The notes under the pieces were generated by a model. The model made no database searches, had not been told where the DNA came from, and was given only the letters and a program-made list of their open reading frames with translations. From Oribacterium sp. (GTDB lineage Bacteria; Bacillota_A; Clostridia; Lachnospirales; Lachnospiraceae), in assembly GCA_017940955.1 (NCBI GenBank), contig JAGAXP010000093.1:1-5760 (forward strand): a stretch of DNA of 5,760 nucleotides, read 5' to 3'. Numbering within the stretch: position 1 is the stretch's first letter; each line of letters starts with the position of its first letter. Below are positions 1-5,251 of the stretch, piece after piece. A program made the position numbers and the translations under genes.

Positions 1-589
1 TCTCACCGGAGCCGAGGCCGTTGTCAAAAAGGATATAGTCCGCTTTGGTCTCCCGTGCTGCCTGAAGGTCCTTTTCTGACCTGATAAGAAAGGCTTTCAT
101 CACTTTAAATTCCCTTCCAGATTTAAAGCCCCCTTCATGTTTAAAGTCCTTTTCATGTTCAAAGCCCTTTTCTTGTTCAAAGCCCTTTTCTTGTTCAGGC
201 TCAGCTTCTCTTGCCTTTATATCGTCTTCCGGCATTGATGAAATTTTTGCTTCTCTTTCCCGAGAACCATCATCCGATTCCACGCGGTCCTTCTCAATCT
301 TCTTTTTCAGCTTCTCTATATATTCCTCTGTTTCGTGGCCGTGGAGCTGGGCGACAGATATTATTTCCTTTTTTACGAGCCTCAGGATCAGCTCCGGCTC
401 CGCATCCACGAAGACACCGACGGATATGATGTCAGGGTCCAATGCTTTTCTCAGGGCCATAGCCTCTTCCTCTGTCACATTCCGCCTGCTCTTCTCATAA
501 AAGACAAAGCCTATGTACTCGGGTTTCAGCCGGTTCACGGCTTCTATATCTTCCCGGCGCCTCAGGCCGCAGATCTTAACTTTCGTCAT
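1..589 (-). CDS. trpF: Phosphoribosylanthranilate isomerase (TrpF), 3' end cut by window edge
   Basis: Cytoplasmic TIM-barrel enzyme that isomerises N-(5'-phosphoribosyl)anthranilate to CdRP in tryptophan synthesis. It is read from ATG at 589, preceded by a good SD (GGGAGGA) 4-5 bases upstream; 196 codons are visible and the frame runs off the left edge. The N-terminus MTKVKICGLR holds the catalytic Cys7. GFVFYEKSRRNVT (residues 27-39), VGVFVDAEP (57-65) and VAQLHGHE (79-86) are family hallmarks. VMKAFLIR (163-170) and DYILFDNGLGSGE (184-196) continue the barrel, and Asp189 is the expected acid/base residue. Between roughly residues 97 and 162 lies a Glu/Lys/Arg/Asp-rich insertion ending in tandem hexapeptides; ordinary TrpF lacks it. 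The visible part contains no Trp. It follows trpD in the same direction after a 228-base gap without trpC. Identity is very secure; whether the inserted enzyme is fully active is unknown. Confidence 0.95.
   Translation of the reverse strand, partial: MTKVKICGLRRREDIEAVNRLKPEYIGFVFYEKSRRNVTEEEAMALRKALDPDIISVGVFVDAEPELILRLVKKEIISVAQLHGHETEEYIEKLKKKIEKDRVESDDGSREREAKISSMPEDDIKAREAEPEQEKGFEQEKGFEHEKDFKHEGGFKSGREFKVMKAFLIRSEKDLQAARETKADYILFDNGLGSGE
104..193 (-). repeat. Five tandem 18-bp repeats inside trpF encoding hexapeptides
   Basis: Five consecutive 18-base units occupy 104-121, 122-139, 140-157, 158-175 and 176-193. The last two are identical (ttcaaagcccttttcttg on the plus strand) and the others diverge step by step. 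On the coding strand they read QEKGFE, QEKGFE, HEKDFK, HEGGFK and SGREFK. The unit is a multiple of three, so gain or loss of units by slippage would keep trpF in frame. The repeats sit at the C-terminal end of a charged linker inserted before barrel strand VMKAF. Confidence 0.93.
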
Positions 590-711
590 ATATCCTCCCG
601 GACATGCTCCATGTTTCCGTAACACATAACCACTTATCCTTAAGAATCCGGTGCTTTATCCTCTGCCCGAATTCTGATTTCTTTTTTTCAGATATCAGAT
701 TCTGCTTATTC

Positions 712-799
712 ACCGGTACAGCGTTAATTATATTTCTGGCACATAAAAACCATTGAAGACGCTTTGATACTTCATTCGAGCAGTTTGCTATGTACCGGT
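712..799 (-). repeat. Long-range 9-bp inverted repeat in the trpD-trpF gap
   Basis: The gap 590-817 holds no recognisable gene. ACCGGTACA at 712-720 is the exact reverse complement of TGTACCGGT at 791-799, so the arms could close a 70-base loop in the trpD-trpF transcript. A second imperfect hairpin (arms 669-678 and 694-702, one bulge) lies nearer trpF. Neither is followed by a U-run, so neither looks like a terminator. They may stabilise or process the intercistronic RNA, which is inference. Confidence 0.45.
727..757 (-). promoter_or_regulatory. Weak candidate internal promoter before trpF
   Basis: A perfect TATAAT is present on the minus strand at 732-727. The best upstream hexamer is poor (TTCAAT at 757-752, spacer 19). 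It would start a transcript about 130 bases before trpF. The call is tentative because a lone -10 match in an AT-rich gap is common by chance. Confidence 0.22.
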
Positions 800-817
800 C
801 ACTTATTATTCGATGTA

Positions 818-1840
818 CTAGTTACTGCACTTAATGTATTCATCAAGCTTCCTGAGAGCTGAGCCGTTATCTATGAGCTCTTCCGCCAGCTTTACGCCGG
901 AGGCAATGGAATCTGCCCTGCCGCCGATATAGATGGCTGCACCGGCGTTAAGGAGAACTGCATTTCTCTTTGCCCCCTTGATCTCACCGCTCAGGATGCC
1001 TCTTGTGATCTTCGCATTCTCTTCTGCTGTTCCGCCTACGAGGTCTTCCTTACTGCATCTCTCAAAACCGAAATCCTCAGGCTTTATAACTGTGGTTCTG
1101 TAGTAACCGTCCCTGAGCTCGCAGACAGTTGTGGGAGCTGATGCGGAAATCTCATCCATTTTGTCCTGTCCGTATACTACGAAAGCTCTCCTTACTCCCA
1201 GCTTGTCTAGAACCTTGGTAACAGGCTCCACCAGATATTCGTCATAAACTCCGAGGAGGAACATGTCAGGGTTTGCAGGATTTGTAAGAGGTCCGAGGAT
1301 GTTGAAAACTGTTCTGAAGCCAAGCTCCTTACGGATAGGTCCTACATACTTCATAGCTGCGTGATACTTCTGAGCGAAGAGGAAGCAAATGCCTACATCC
1401 TTGAGAAGCTGCTGCGCCTTTTCAACATCTTGCTGGATATTTACACCAAGCGCTTCCTGGCAGTCAGCTGTTCCGGAAAGGGATGATGCCGCGCGGTTTC
1501 CATGCTTTGCGACTTTTATGCCTGCTGCGGCTATAACCATGGCTGCCGTGGTAGAGATATTGAAACTATGTGCACCGTCTCCGCCTGTACCTACGATCTC
1601 CAGAACCTCCATACCAGGATGAGGAACCTGTGTGGCCTGATTTCTCATTGCAGCTGCGCAGCCCGAGATCTCGTCTATAGTCTCAGCCTTCGTAGACTTG
1701 GTGGAAAGAGCTGCGAGGAAAGCAGCATTCTGTGTAGCTGTTGTCTGTCCTGTCATGATCTCAGTCATGACCTGATAAGCCTCATCGTAAGTTAAATCTC
1801 CTTTAAGTGTTGCAATCTTTTCAATAGCATTCTTGATCAT
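818..1840 (-). CDS. trpD: Anthranilate phosphoribosyltransferase (TrpD)
   Basis: Transfers phosphoribose from PRPP to anthranilate, the second committed step of tryptophan synthesis; cytoplasmic, usually a homodimer. At 340 residues it has the normal full length. The N-terminal helical domain is followed by the PRPP loop GTGGDG (84-89), NIST (94-97), KHGNRAASS (112-120), a long conserved block from [15 protein letters not shown] to ILGPLTNPA (160-189), and the Mg-binding MDEIS (228-232, Asp229/Glu230). The start at 1840 has a strong SD (AAGGAG, about 6 bases away). The position after KHGNRAASS that is commonly Lys in the family (SSKSG) is Leu121 here. No Trp residue occurs in the protein. It is the first gene after a Trp T-box leader, so it is induced when uncharged tRNA-Trp accumulates. 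trpE and trpG are not adjacent upstream. Confidence 0.98.
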   Translation of the reverse strand: MIKNAIEKIATLKGDLTYDEAYQVMTEIMTGQTTATQNAAFLAALSTKSTKAETIDEISGCAAAMRNQATQVPHPGMEVLEIVGTGGDGAHSFNISTTAAMVIAAAGIKVAKHGNRAASSLSGTADCQEALGVNIQQDVEKAQQLLKDVGICFLFAQKYHAAMKYVGPIRKELGFRTVFNILGPLTNPANPDMFLLGVYDEYLVEPVTKVLDKLGVRRAFVVYGQDKMDEISASAPTTVCELRDGYYRTTVIKPEDFGFERCSKEDLVGGTAEENAKITRGILSGEIKGAKRNAVLLNAGAAIYIGGRADSIASGVKLAEELIDNGSALRKLDEYIKCSN

Positions 1841-1943
1841 TTGATCTCCTTCCGGGTCATACCCTTTTTGAAACTACAGATCTCACTTTGCGTATATTAC
1901 GGCGGCATACTCATTTCTTCGAAACGAAGATATATGAGGAGAA

Positions 1944-1989
1944 TAAAGAAAAAGCCCTGACAAAGACAGATAATCTGACTTTGTCAGGG
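1944..1989 (-). terminator. Intrinsic terminator of the T-box leader
   Basis: Minus-strand arms CCCTGACAAAG (1989-1979) and CTTTGTCAGGG (1965-1955) pair perfectly over 11 bases. After a T-T mismatch the stem continues as CAGA/TCTG around a 3-base loop. CTTTTTCTTT follows at once. The 5' arm overlaps the antiterminator partner, so the two folds exclude each other. Confidence 0.93.
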
Positions 1990-2325
1990 ACGAATAATCG
2001 CGGTGCCACCCTGTTTCACGATAAAAGAATCGTGCGCTTTGCGAGATACCAACATATCTCCGACAACTAACGTATGTCTCACGTCACAGGATACTAAGCC
2101 TGGCAGTTACATATAAACCTCTGTAAGCTTGTCACTTGTTCTTAAGCGAAACCTGCTTTCAGCTATTCATCACCTTTACATACATAAAAGCTTTATAACC
2201 ATCAATGCTTTTCATTGTGCCCTTAGCGGTCCATTTGCCATGCTGTGTTCTGCCGGATTCTCACCATCGCCGGCTCTCTGTGGGAGCATACATAGTTTAA
2301 TCTCCGCTTCAACGGTTTAAACTAT
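1944..2325 (-). promoter_or_regulatory. T-box leader (tRNA-Trp sensing) of trpD
   Basis: The minus-strand leader has the parts of a T-box riboswitch in order. The Stem I base pairs AGCGG (2308-2304) with CCGCT (2229-2225). The specifier loop has AAA-UGG-A with the Trp codon UGG at 2233-2231. The apical part has the AGAGAGCCGG...GGTGAGAAT...CCGGC pattern (about 2279-2252). The T-box antiterminator motif AGGGTGGCACCGCG is at 2012-1999 and its partner CGTCCCT at 1991-1985. The bulge UGGC would pair with GCCA, which fits the G discriminator of bacterial tRNA-Trp. Uncharged tRNA-Trp should stabilise the antiterminator and permit trpD transcription. About 100 bases of leader without further recognisable structure follow the terminator before trpD. 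Confidence 0.95.
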
Positions 2326-2338
2326 TAACTTTTTAATT

Positions 2339-2367
2339 ACGATAAATCTTTCAGCCTTAAATGTCAA
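2339..2367 (-). promoter_or_regulatory. Promoter of the trpD T-box transcript
   Basis: A perfect -35 TTGACA (2367-2362) is followed after 17 bases by TATCGT (2344-2339), a 4/6 match to the -10 box. Transcription would start near 2332, just before Stem I. An 8-bp inverted repeat (2293-2300 with 2317-2324, TAGTTTAA/TTAAACTA) falls at the very 5' end of the RNA. Confidence 0.7.
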
Positions 2368-2428
2368 CGAATTATATATATCATTTAATTCTGATATTTC
2401 ATGGCAGAGATAACTGAATGATAACCGG

Positions 2429-2469
2429 AAAGAAAAACCGTACCCCTCCTTATGGGAGAGATACGGTTT
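2429..2469 (-). terminator. Terminator of the zinc-ribbon/DUF4234 gene
   Basis: On the minus strand AAACCGTA (2469-2462) pairs with TACGGTTT (2442-2435). An inner G/C-rich stem (CTCTCC with GGAGGGG) surrounds a short loop, and TTTTTCTTT follows. It begins about 37 bases after the stop codon. Confidence 0.9.
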
Positions 2470-2505
2470 CATGTACTTAATCAGTTTATAAAATATAAAT
2501 CAGAA

Positions 2506-3159
2506 TCAGTTTGCTCTGTTGTAAGCTGCACAGATAGCGTTGGTATTCTTAATGATGATATGCCATCCGATGATAGGACCTACGCCGCAGAGGAATGAAC
2601 CTAAAATGAACCATAAAAGAACTGTTGTACCGTTCTCCTGGAACTGCATGCCATAACGTGGAGCATTGTTAGCAAGTCTGTTTCCGAGGCAGTACATCCA
2701 ATACCATCCGTAGATACCGCAGGTAATAATGGAAAGAAGTAAATACTTAACGATGCCCGGTGTCTCTTCTCCGTCTCCGGCCATTGCGATGTTAACATCC
2801 TGAATAAGCTTATAAACAAAGTAAATTGAATAGATGCCGCATGTCACGATGGTGAGAAGAATATACATCACGATGCTTCTGTCTTCTTTCAGTTTAATGC
2901 CTGTATACTGACCACCATTGTTGCCACCGTTTCCGGCATTGAAACCACCATTATAGCTCTGGTTATTACCATTGAAGCCATTGGCTACATCCTGAGCCGC
3001 ATTACGAAGCTCATTCTCAGCGCTGTTGAATGCACTGTTAGCTGCATCTACAGCTCCCTGACCGAGATCCTTTAAATTCACTGAATTTGCAGGCTCTCCG
3101 CAAGTTGGACAGAACTTTGTGCCATCCGGTATCTGTGTTCCACACTTTTTACAAAACAT
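2506..3159 (-). CDS. Zinc-ribbon, DUF4234-type membrane protein
   Basis: Predicted 217-residue membrane protein of unknown function. An N-terminal zinc ribbon has Cys3, Cys6, Cys17 and Cys20 (CKKCG...CPTCG). A helical stretch (about 27-60) and an Asn/Gly-rich linker (about 61-87) lead to three hydrophobic segments: 97-118, 137-158 and 179-203. The first two share the motif TCGIY (106-110 and 146-150) followed by aromatic residues, which is the DUF4234 signature pattern and suggests an internal duplication. I start at ATG 3159 because GAGGGGG lies 6 bases upstream and the family typically begins M-x-C-x-x-C-G. ATG 3174, in the same frame, is also possible because it has AGGA upstream. The gene stands alone, with its own promoter and terminator. 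The zinc ribbon should face the cytoplasm. Domain calls are from motifs, not a search. Confidence 0.9.
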   Translation of the reverse strand: MFCKKCGTQIPDGTKFCPTCGEPANSVNLKDLGQGAVDAANSAFNSAENELRNAAQDVANGFNGNNQSYNGGFNAGNGGNNGGQYTGIKLKEDRSIVMYILLTIVTCGIYSIYFVYKLIQDVNIAMAGDGEETPGIVKYLLLSIITCGIYGWYWMYCLGNRLANNAPRYGMQFQENGTTVLLWFILGSFLCGVGPIIGWHIIIKNTNAICAAYNRAN

Positions 3160-3218
3160 ATTATGCCCCCTCATTACACTTCCTGATTGAATCAGAAAAA
3201 ATTTTCATGCCAATATTT

Positions 3219-3227
3219 ATTATAACA
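3219..3227 (-). promoter_or_regulatory. Extended -10 promoter of the zinc-ribbon/DUF4234 gene
   Basis: TGT-TATAAT on the minus strand (3227-3219) is a perfect extended -10 element. No good -35 is present at the usual distance, as is often the case for this promoter class. The expected start is near 3212, giving a leader of about 50 bases. Confidence 0.65.
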
Positions 3228-3248
3228 CAGTATATCCACAATAAATCA

Positions 3249-3268
3249 GACAATTAATAAAAATTGTC
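3249..3268. repeat. Inverted repeat, candidate operator
   Basis: GACAATT (3249-3255) and AATTGTC (3262-3268) form a perfect 7-bp inverted repeat with a 6-base AT spacer. It lies roughly 37-56 bases upstream of the predicted start of the DUF4234 gene, and also upstream of the small plus-strand ORFs at 3297. Position and symmetry suit a dimeric regulator; no regulator gene is in the window. Confidence 0.4.
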
Positions 3269-3296
3269 TTACAGTCTCCGTAATAAAGGACTCAAA

Positions 3297-3341
3297 ATGT
3301 CAGAATTTTATCATTCACTGTTATCGATCTTAATGATATGA
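3297..3341 (+). CDS. Possible 14-residue leader peptide
   Basis: ATG at 3297 has AAAGGA upstream at 6-base spacing and encodes MSEFYHSLLSILMI. Its TGA (3339-3341) overlaps the ATG of the next small ORF as ATGA. It could be a coupled peptide, or the start of one gene broken by a frameshift into the next ORF (offset of 2 mod 3). No homology is recognised. Confidence 0.25.
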   Translation: MSEFYHSLLSILMI

Positions 3342-3445
3342 GCATTACATTCAAAGAATCCTTAACTCATTCTCAGATGACGGAATTACTTGAAAAAGCT
3401 CTTTCCAGCATTGGAGTTGTTAACCGGAAAGGTAGTCCAGCTTAA
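3338..3445 (+). CDS. Possible 35-residue small protein or gene remnant
   Basis: This ORF starts MSITFKESL and ends VVNRKGSPA, with a helical-looking middle (MTELLEKALSSIG). It has no clear SD of its own and overlaps the preceding 14-residue ORF by ATGA. The same frame stays open upstream back to 3287 without another ATG. A strong plus-strand terminator follows 20 bases after the stop, which argues that something is, or was, transcribed here. I do not recognise the sequence. It may be a real small protein, the 3' end of a decayed gene, or the product of a frameshift from the upstream ORF. Confidence 0.35.
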   Translation: MSITFKESLTHSQMTELLEKALSSIGVVNRKGSPA

Positions 3446-3464
3446 AAATATAGATTTTCTCAAG

Positions 3465-3496
3465 TAGTCGGTACGTTCTAGTACCGGCTATTTTTC
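3465..3496 (+). terminator. Terminator after the small ORFs
   Basis: TAGTCGGTAC (3465-3474) pairs with GTACCGGCTA (3481-3490), including one G-U pair, across the loop GTTCTA. TTTTTC follows. This is a good intrinsic terminator on the plus strand. Confidence 0.85.
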
Positions 3497-3510
3497 TATT
3501 GTTCCCATAA

Positions 3511-3855
3511 ATTCAAAAGTATCCTGTATTTGACCATGTAGCCTCTGCATATAAGCGTAAACAAACTTCTCAGTTCAATAATCTTCTTGCATTGGATGAC
3601 TTTGGTTCAGGACTAAACACATGTGAAATCGCAGAATTTATGAAACCAGATATAATCAAGCTTGACCGTTCTCTTCTGACCGGTATTGATTCCAGTAAAG
3701 AGAAGCACGCTAATTGCGATCATATTATTTCCGCTGCTCACAATCACGGTGTAAAGATTGTCGCTGAAGGCATCGAAACTAAGGCTGAATTTGATTGTAT
3801 GAAGCAGCTTGGTTCTGATTTCTTCCAGGGATTTTATCTGGGGATGCCAGTTTAA
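3511..3855 (+). pseudogene. EAL-domain (c-di-GMP phosphodiesterase) fragment, N-terminal half missing
   Basis: The open frame encodes 114 residues, and from about residue 15 on they match the C-terminal half of an EAL domain. LDDFGSG holds the Asp pair (29-30). KPDIIKLD (45-52) carries the conserved Lys50. KIVAEGIET (82-90) has the late Glu residues, and FFQGFYLGMPV (104-114) is the end-of-barrel QG motif, after which the frame stops at once. Missing are the ExL signature, the Asn and Glu metal ligands of the first half, and any upstream sensor or GGDEF domain. No SD precedes the only usable start (TTG 3592), and a terminator ends just 14 bases before the frame opens. It could not form a complete barrel or metal site, so I read it as a decayed or recombined remnant. 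Confidence 0.82.
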
Positions 3856-3874
3856 ATAATAGGTTTTATTTATA

Positions 3875-3880
3875 TATAAT
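3875..3880 (+). promoter_or_regulatory. Candidate -10 box for a plus-strand RNA
   Basis: A perfect TATAAT lies about 20 bases after the EAL-fragment stop. The -35 at 17-base spacing is poor (TTAAAT, 3852-3857). A start near 3886-3888 would begin the RNA exactly at the 5' arm of the next hairpin. Confidence 0.35.
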
Positions 3881-3885
3881 GACTT

Positions 3886-3950
3886 AAGACTGCGGTCATG
3901 CACCGGGAGAAACCCTTTTCTCAAGCCGGGAGACTGCGGTCTTTTATTAT
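3886..3950 (+). terminator. Large branched hairpin with U-rich tail
   Basis: AAGACTGCGGTC (3886-3897) pairs with GACTGCGGTCTT (3932-3943) over 12 bases, with two G-U pairs. An inner stem, GAGAAA (3907-3912) with TTTCTC (3917-3922), sits inside. TTTTATTAT follows. It could end the EAL-fragment transcript or be the first structure of a small RNA that starts here. Confidence 0.55.
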
Positions 3951-3992
3951 GCAAATCGAGTTTTTAATGAGATAGAATTTTACCAATGGATC

Positions 3993-4036
3993 AAAAGACC
4001 GCTCAGGCACTATAGCTCGAGCGGTCTTTTTTTCTT
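3993..4036. terminator. Strong hairpin terminator, usable from both strands
   Basis: AAAAGACCGCTC (3993-4004) pairs perfectly with GAGCGGTCTTTT (4019-4030) around a 14-base loop. On the plus strand seven or more Ts follow the stem. On the minus strand TTTT follows, directly behind the stop codon of the small peptide gene. It probably ends convergent transcripts. Confidence 0.85.
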
Positions 4037-4115
4037 ATTTATTACGTCTTCTACAACTCAACAACCAGTAGGTTGTTGAAGCTGTCACACATGCTACGAT
4101 GATATGAATTGGCAT
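4035..4115 (-). CDS. Small hydrophobic peptide, type I toxin-like
   Basis: A 26-residue single-span peptide that starts MPIHIIVACV, has a Ser/Thr/aromatic middle ending YWLLSC, and ends in the basic tail RRRNK. A perfect AGGAGG (4127-4122) lies 6 bases before the ATG at 4115. ATG 4118, one codon earlier, is only 3 bases from the SD and less likely. The stop directly abuts a strong hairpin terminator, so this is a complete minimal gene. A 9-bp hairpin (4058-4079) lies within the coding sequence. One membrane span plus a charged tail, structured mRNA and a possible convergent RNA are features of Firmicutes type I toxins such as TxpA and BsrG. I see no sequence identity with these, so the role is inference. 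A simple small membrane protein is the alternative. Confidence 0.6.
   Translation of the reverse strand: MPIHIIVACVTASTTYWLLSCRRRNK
4058..4079. repeat. 9-bp hairpin inside the small peptide gene
   Basis: TCAACAACC (4058-4066) and GGTTGTTGA (4071-4079) are perfect reverse complements around AGTA. In the minus-strand mRNA this would be a tight stem over the codons near the end of the hydrophobic segment. Confidence 0.7.
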
Positions 4116-4230
4116 CATGTACCTCCTAAGATAAAGTCATTAGATACTTGCCTGTAGTTTAACATTTGATGCAAACTAATACAATACTTCTTTATCCTAA
4201 AGGCAGTTTAAACACACTACACGGTTTCTA

Positions 4231-4239
4231 TGATATACT
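4231..4239 (+). promoter_or_regulatory. Extended -10 promoter of the NERD gene
   Basis: TGA-TATACT (4231-4239) is an extended -10 element with a 5/6 core. No convincing -35 is present. The start would be near 4246, which lies inside the longer open frame from 4166 and so supports translation from 4274. Confidence 0.5.
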
Positions 4240-4273
4240 TATCACATATATATGTTATGAGGGGCAAGCGATA

Positions 4274-5239
4274 ATGTCTTTATTTTCAAGACCAGAAGTA
4301 GTCATACTTAAAGAATCTAGCGATGCTAGGGAATATCTGTCAAAGTTGGAAGAACTTCAGAATACTGTTAATAAAGGTTCTCAGCTCTTTAAAAAAATAG
4401 ATAAGGAAATATCTATTGTTAAGGCCGGTATTATTGGTGAGGAGAACATACTCTTCGAACTTAAGAATAGTGGCATGGATCTTGTTGTGCTTCATGATAT
4501 CTGCTTAGTTGATCAGGATGGAAACTCCGCTCAAATAGACTTTATCGTTATCACTCCTTATGTAAATGTATTTATTGAGTGTAAGAACTTATTTGGGAAT
4601 ATAGAGATTAACAATAAAGGCGAGTTTATCCGGACTATAGAATACAATGGTCGAACATACAAGGAAGGACTATATAGCCCTATTACTCAAAATGAACGTC
4701 ATTTACTTGTATACAAAAAATGCAAAACTGTAGACAAAAACTTAGTTTATCGTCTTTTATCAGACCATTGGTTTAGCGACTTCAATAAATCCCTTGTTGT
4801 GTTGGCAAATCCAAAAACTCTTCTAAATGATAAGTTTGCACCAAAGGACATAAAATCAAAAGTTATACGAGCTGACCAATTAATAACCACTCTTAAGAAG
4901 CTTAAAACTGATGAAAAATACAACCCTAAAGAGATGTTAGAAAAGGGAAATAAATTTCTATCACTGAATCATGAGGACAGAAAAGATTACCTGGAGAAGT
5001 TCCTGGCGCTGAAGAAAGAAATGGAAGCTGAAGAGGCAGCTATTAAATCTGAGCAAGTTCCCACGGAGACTCCATCGCCTACTCCGGTACAAGAGGAAGA
5101 AAAGCTATGTCCTAAGTGCGGTAGTAAATTGGTTCTTCGGACAGCAAAGAAAGGCAACTACCAAGGAAATCAATTCTGGGGATGCAGCCGTTATCCTAAA
5201 TGCAGGTATATGGAAAATCTTATTCCGGATCATGATTGA
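4274..5239 (+). CDS. NERD-domain protein with topoisomerase-type zinc ribbon
   Basis: A 321-residue soluble protein. A coiled-coil-like N-terminus (about 14-50) precedes a NERD (nuclease-related) domain: GEEN (55-58), QIDFIVIT (87-94) with Asp89, and VFIECKN (99-105) with Glu102 and Lys104, a PD-(D/E)xK-like layout; SPITQN (135-140) is also typical. After a charged segment and a Pro/Thr-rich linker (about 260-273), the C-terminus carries a zf-C4 topoisomerase ribbon with Cys279, Cys282, Cys304 and Cys310. It is likely to bind and perhaps cut DNA; the substrate is unknown. The frame is open from ATG 4166, but I start at 4274, where GAGGGG lies 9 bases upstream and the conserved-looking protein begins; the preceding 36 codons contain the promoter. 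It is monocistronic, AT-rich relative to the trp genes, and possibly accessory. Confidence 0.9.
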   Translation: MSLFSRPEVVILKESSDAREYLSKLEELQNTVNKGSQLFKKIDKEISIVKAGIIGEENILFELKNSGMDLVVLHDICLVDQDGNSAQIDFIVITPYVNVFIECKNLFGNIEINNKGEFIRTIEYNGRTYKEGLYSPITQNERHLLVYKKCKTVDKNLVYRLLSDHWFSDFNKSLVVLANPKTLLNDKFAPKDIKSKVIRADQLITTLKKLKTDEKYNPKEMLEKGNKFLSLNHEDRKDYLEKFLALKKEMEAEEAAIKSEQVPTETPSPTPVQEEEKLCPKCGSKLVLRTAKKGNYQGNQFWGCSRYPKCRYMENLIPDHD

Positions 5240-5251
5240 TGAAATACATAA

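Larger units (their letters stand above)
3886..4036 (+). ncRNA. Candidate small structured RNA, convergent with the minus-strand peptide gene
   Basis: A transcript from the TATAAT at 3875 to the terminator at 4036 would be about 150 bases long: a 5' hairpin, an AT-rich linker and a 3' terminator hairpin. Its 3' end overlaps the 3' end of the minus-strand peptide mRNA. This is predicted from layout only. Confidence 0.28.

Noticed and set aside
211..622. Plus-strand open frames opposite trpF
   Set aside because: They are antisense shadows of trpF; the minus strand has an SD, TrpF motifs and operon context.
586..627. Thirteen-codon frame (MCYGNMEHVREDI) overlapping the trpF start
   Set aside because: Same chance overlap with ATGA; an AAGGAT lies upstream but nothing else suggests a functional peptide.
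1389..1795. Plus-strand open frames opposite trpD
   Set aside because: Antisense to a fully conserved TrpD and without domain-like sequence or SD.
1837..1860. Seven-codon frame MTRKEIK overlapping the trpD start by ATGA
   Set aside because: Any frame reading into an ATGA start ends there; it has no Trp codons and no clear SD, so a leader-peptide role is not supported.
1888..2320. Plus-strand open frames across the T-box leader
   Set aside because: The region is explained by the minus-strand T-box; the frames are chance openings.
2601..2819. Second minus-strand frame within the DUF4234 gene
   Set aside because: Overlaps the zinc-ribbon protein in another frame and shows no credible domain or SD.
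3613..3954. Minus-strand frame opposite the EAL fragment
   Set aside because: The plus strand shows unmistakable EAL motifs; the opposite frame is a shadow.
4166..4273. N-terminal extension of the NERD frame
   Set aside because: It contains the likely extended -10 promoter, has no SD at 4166, and a better start with GAGGGG is at 4274.
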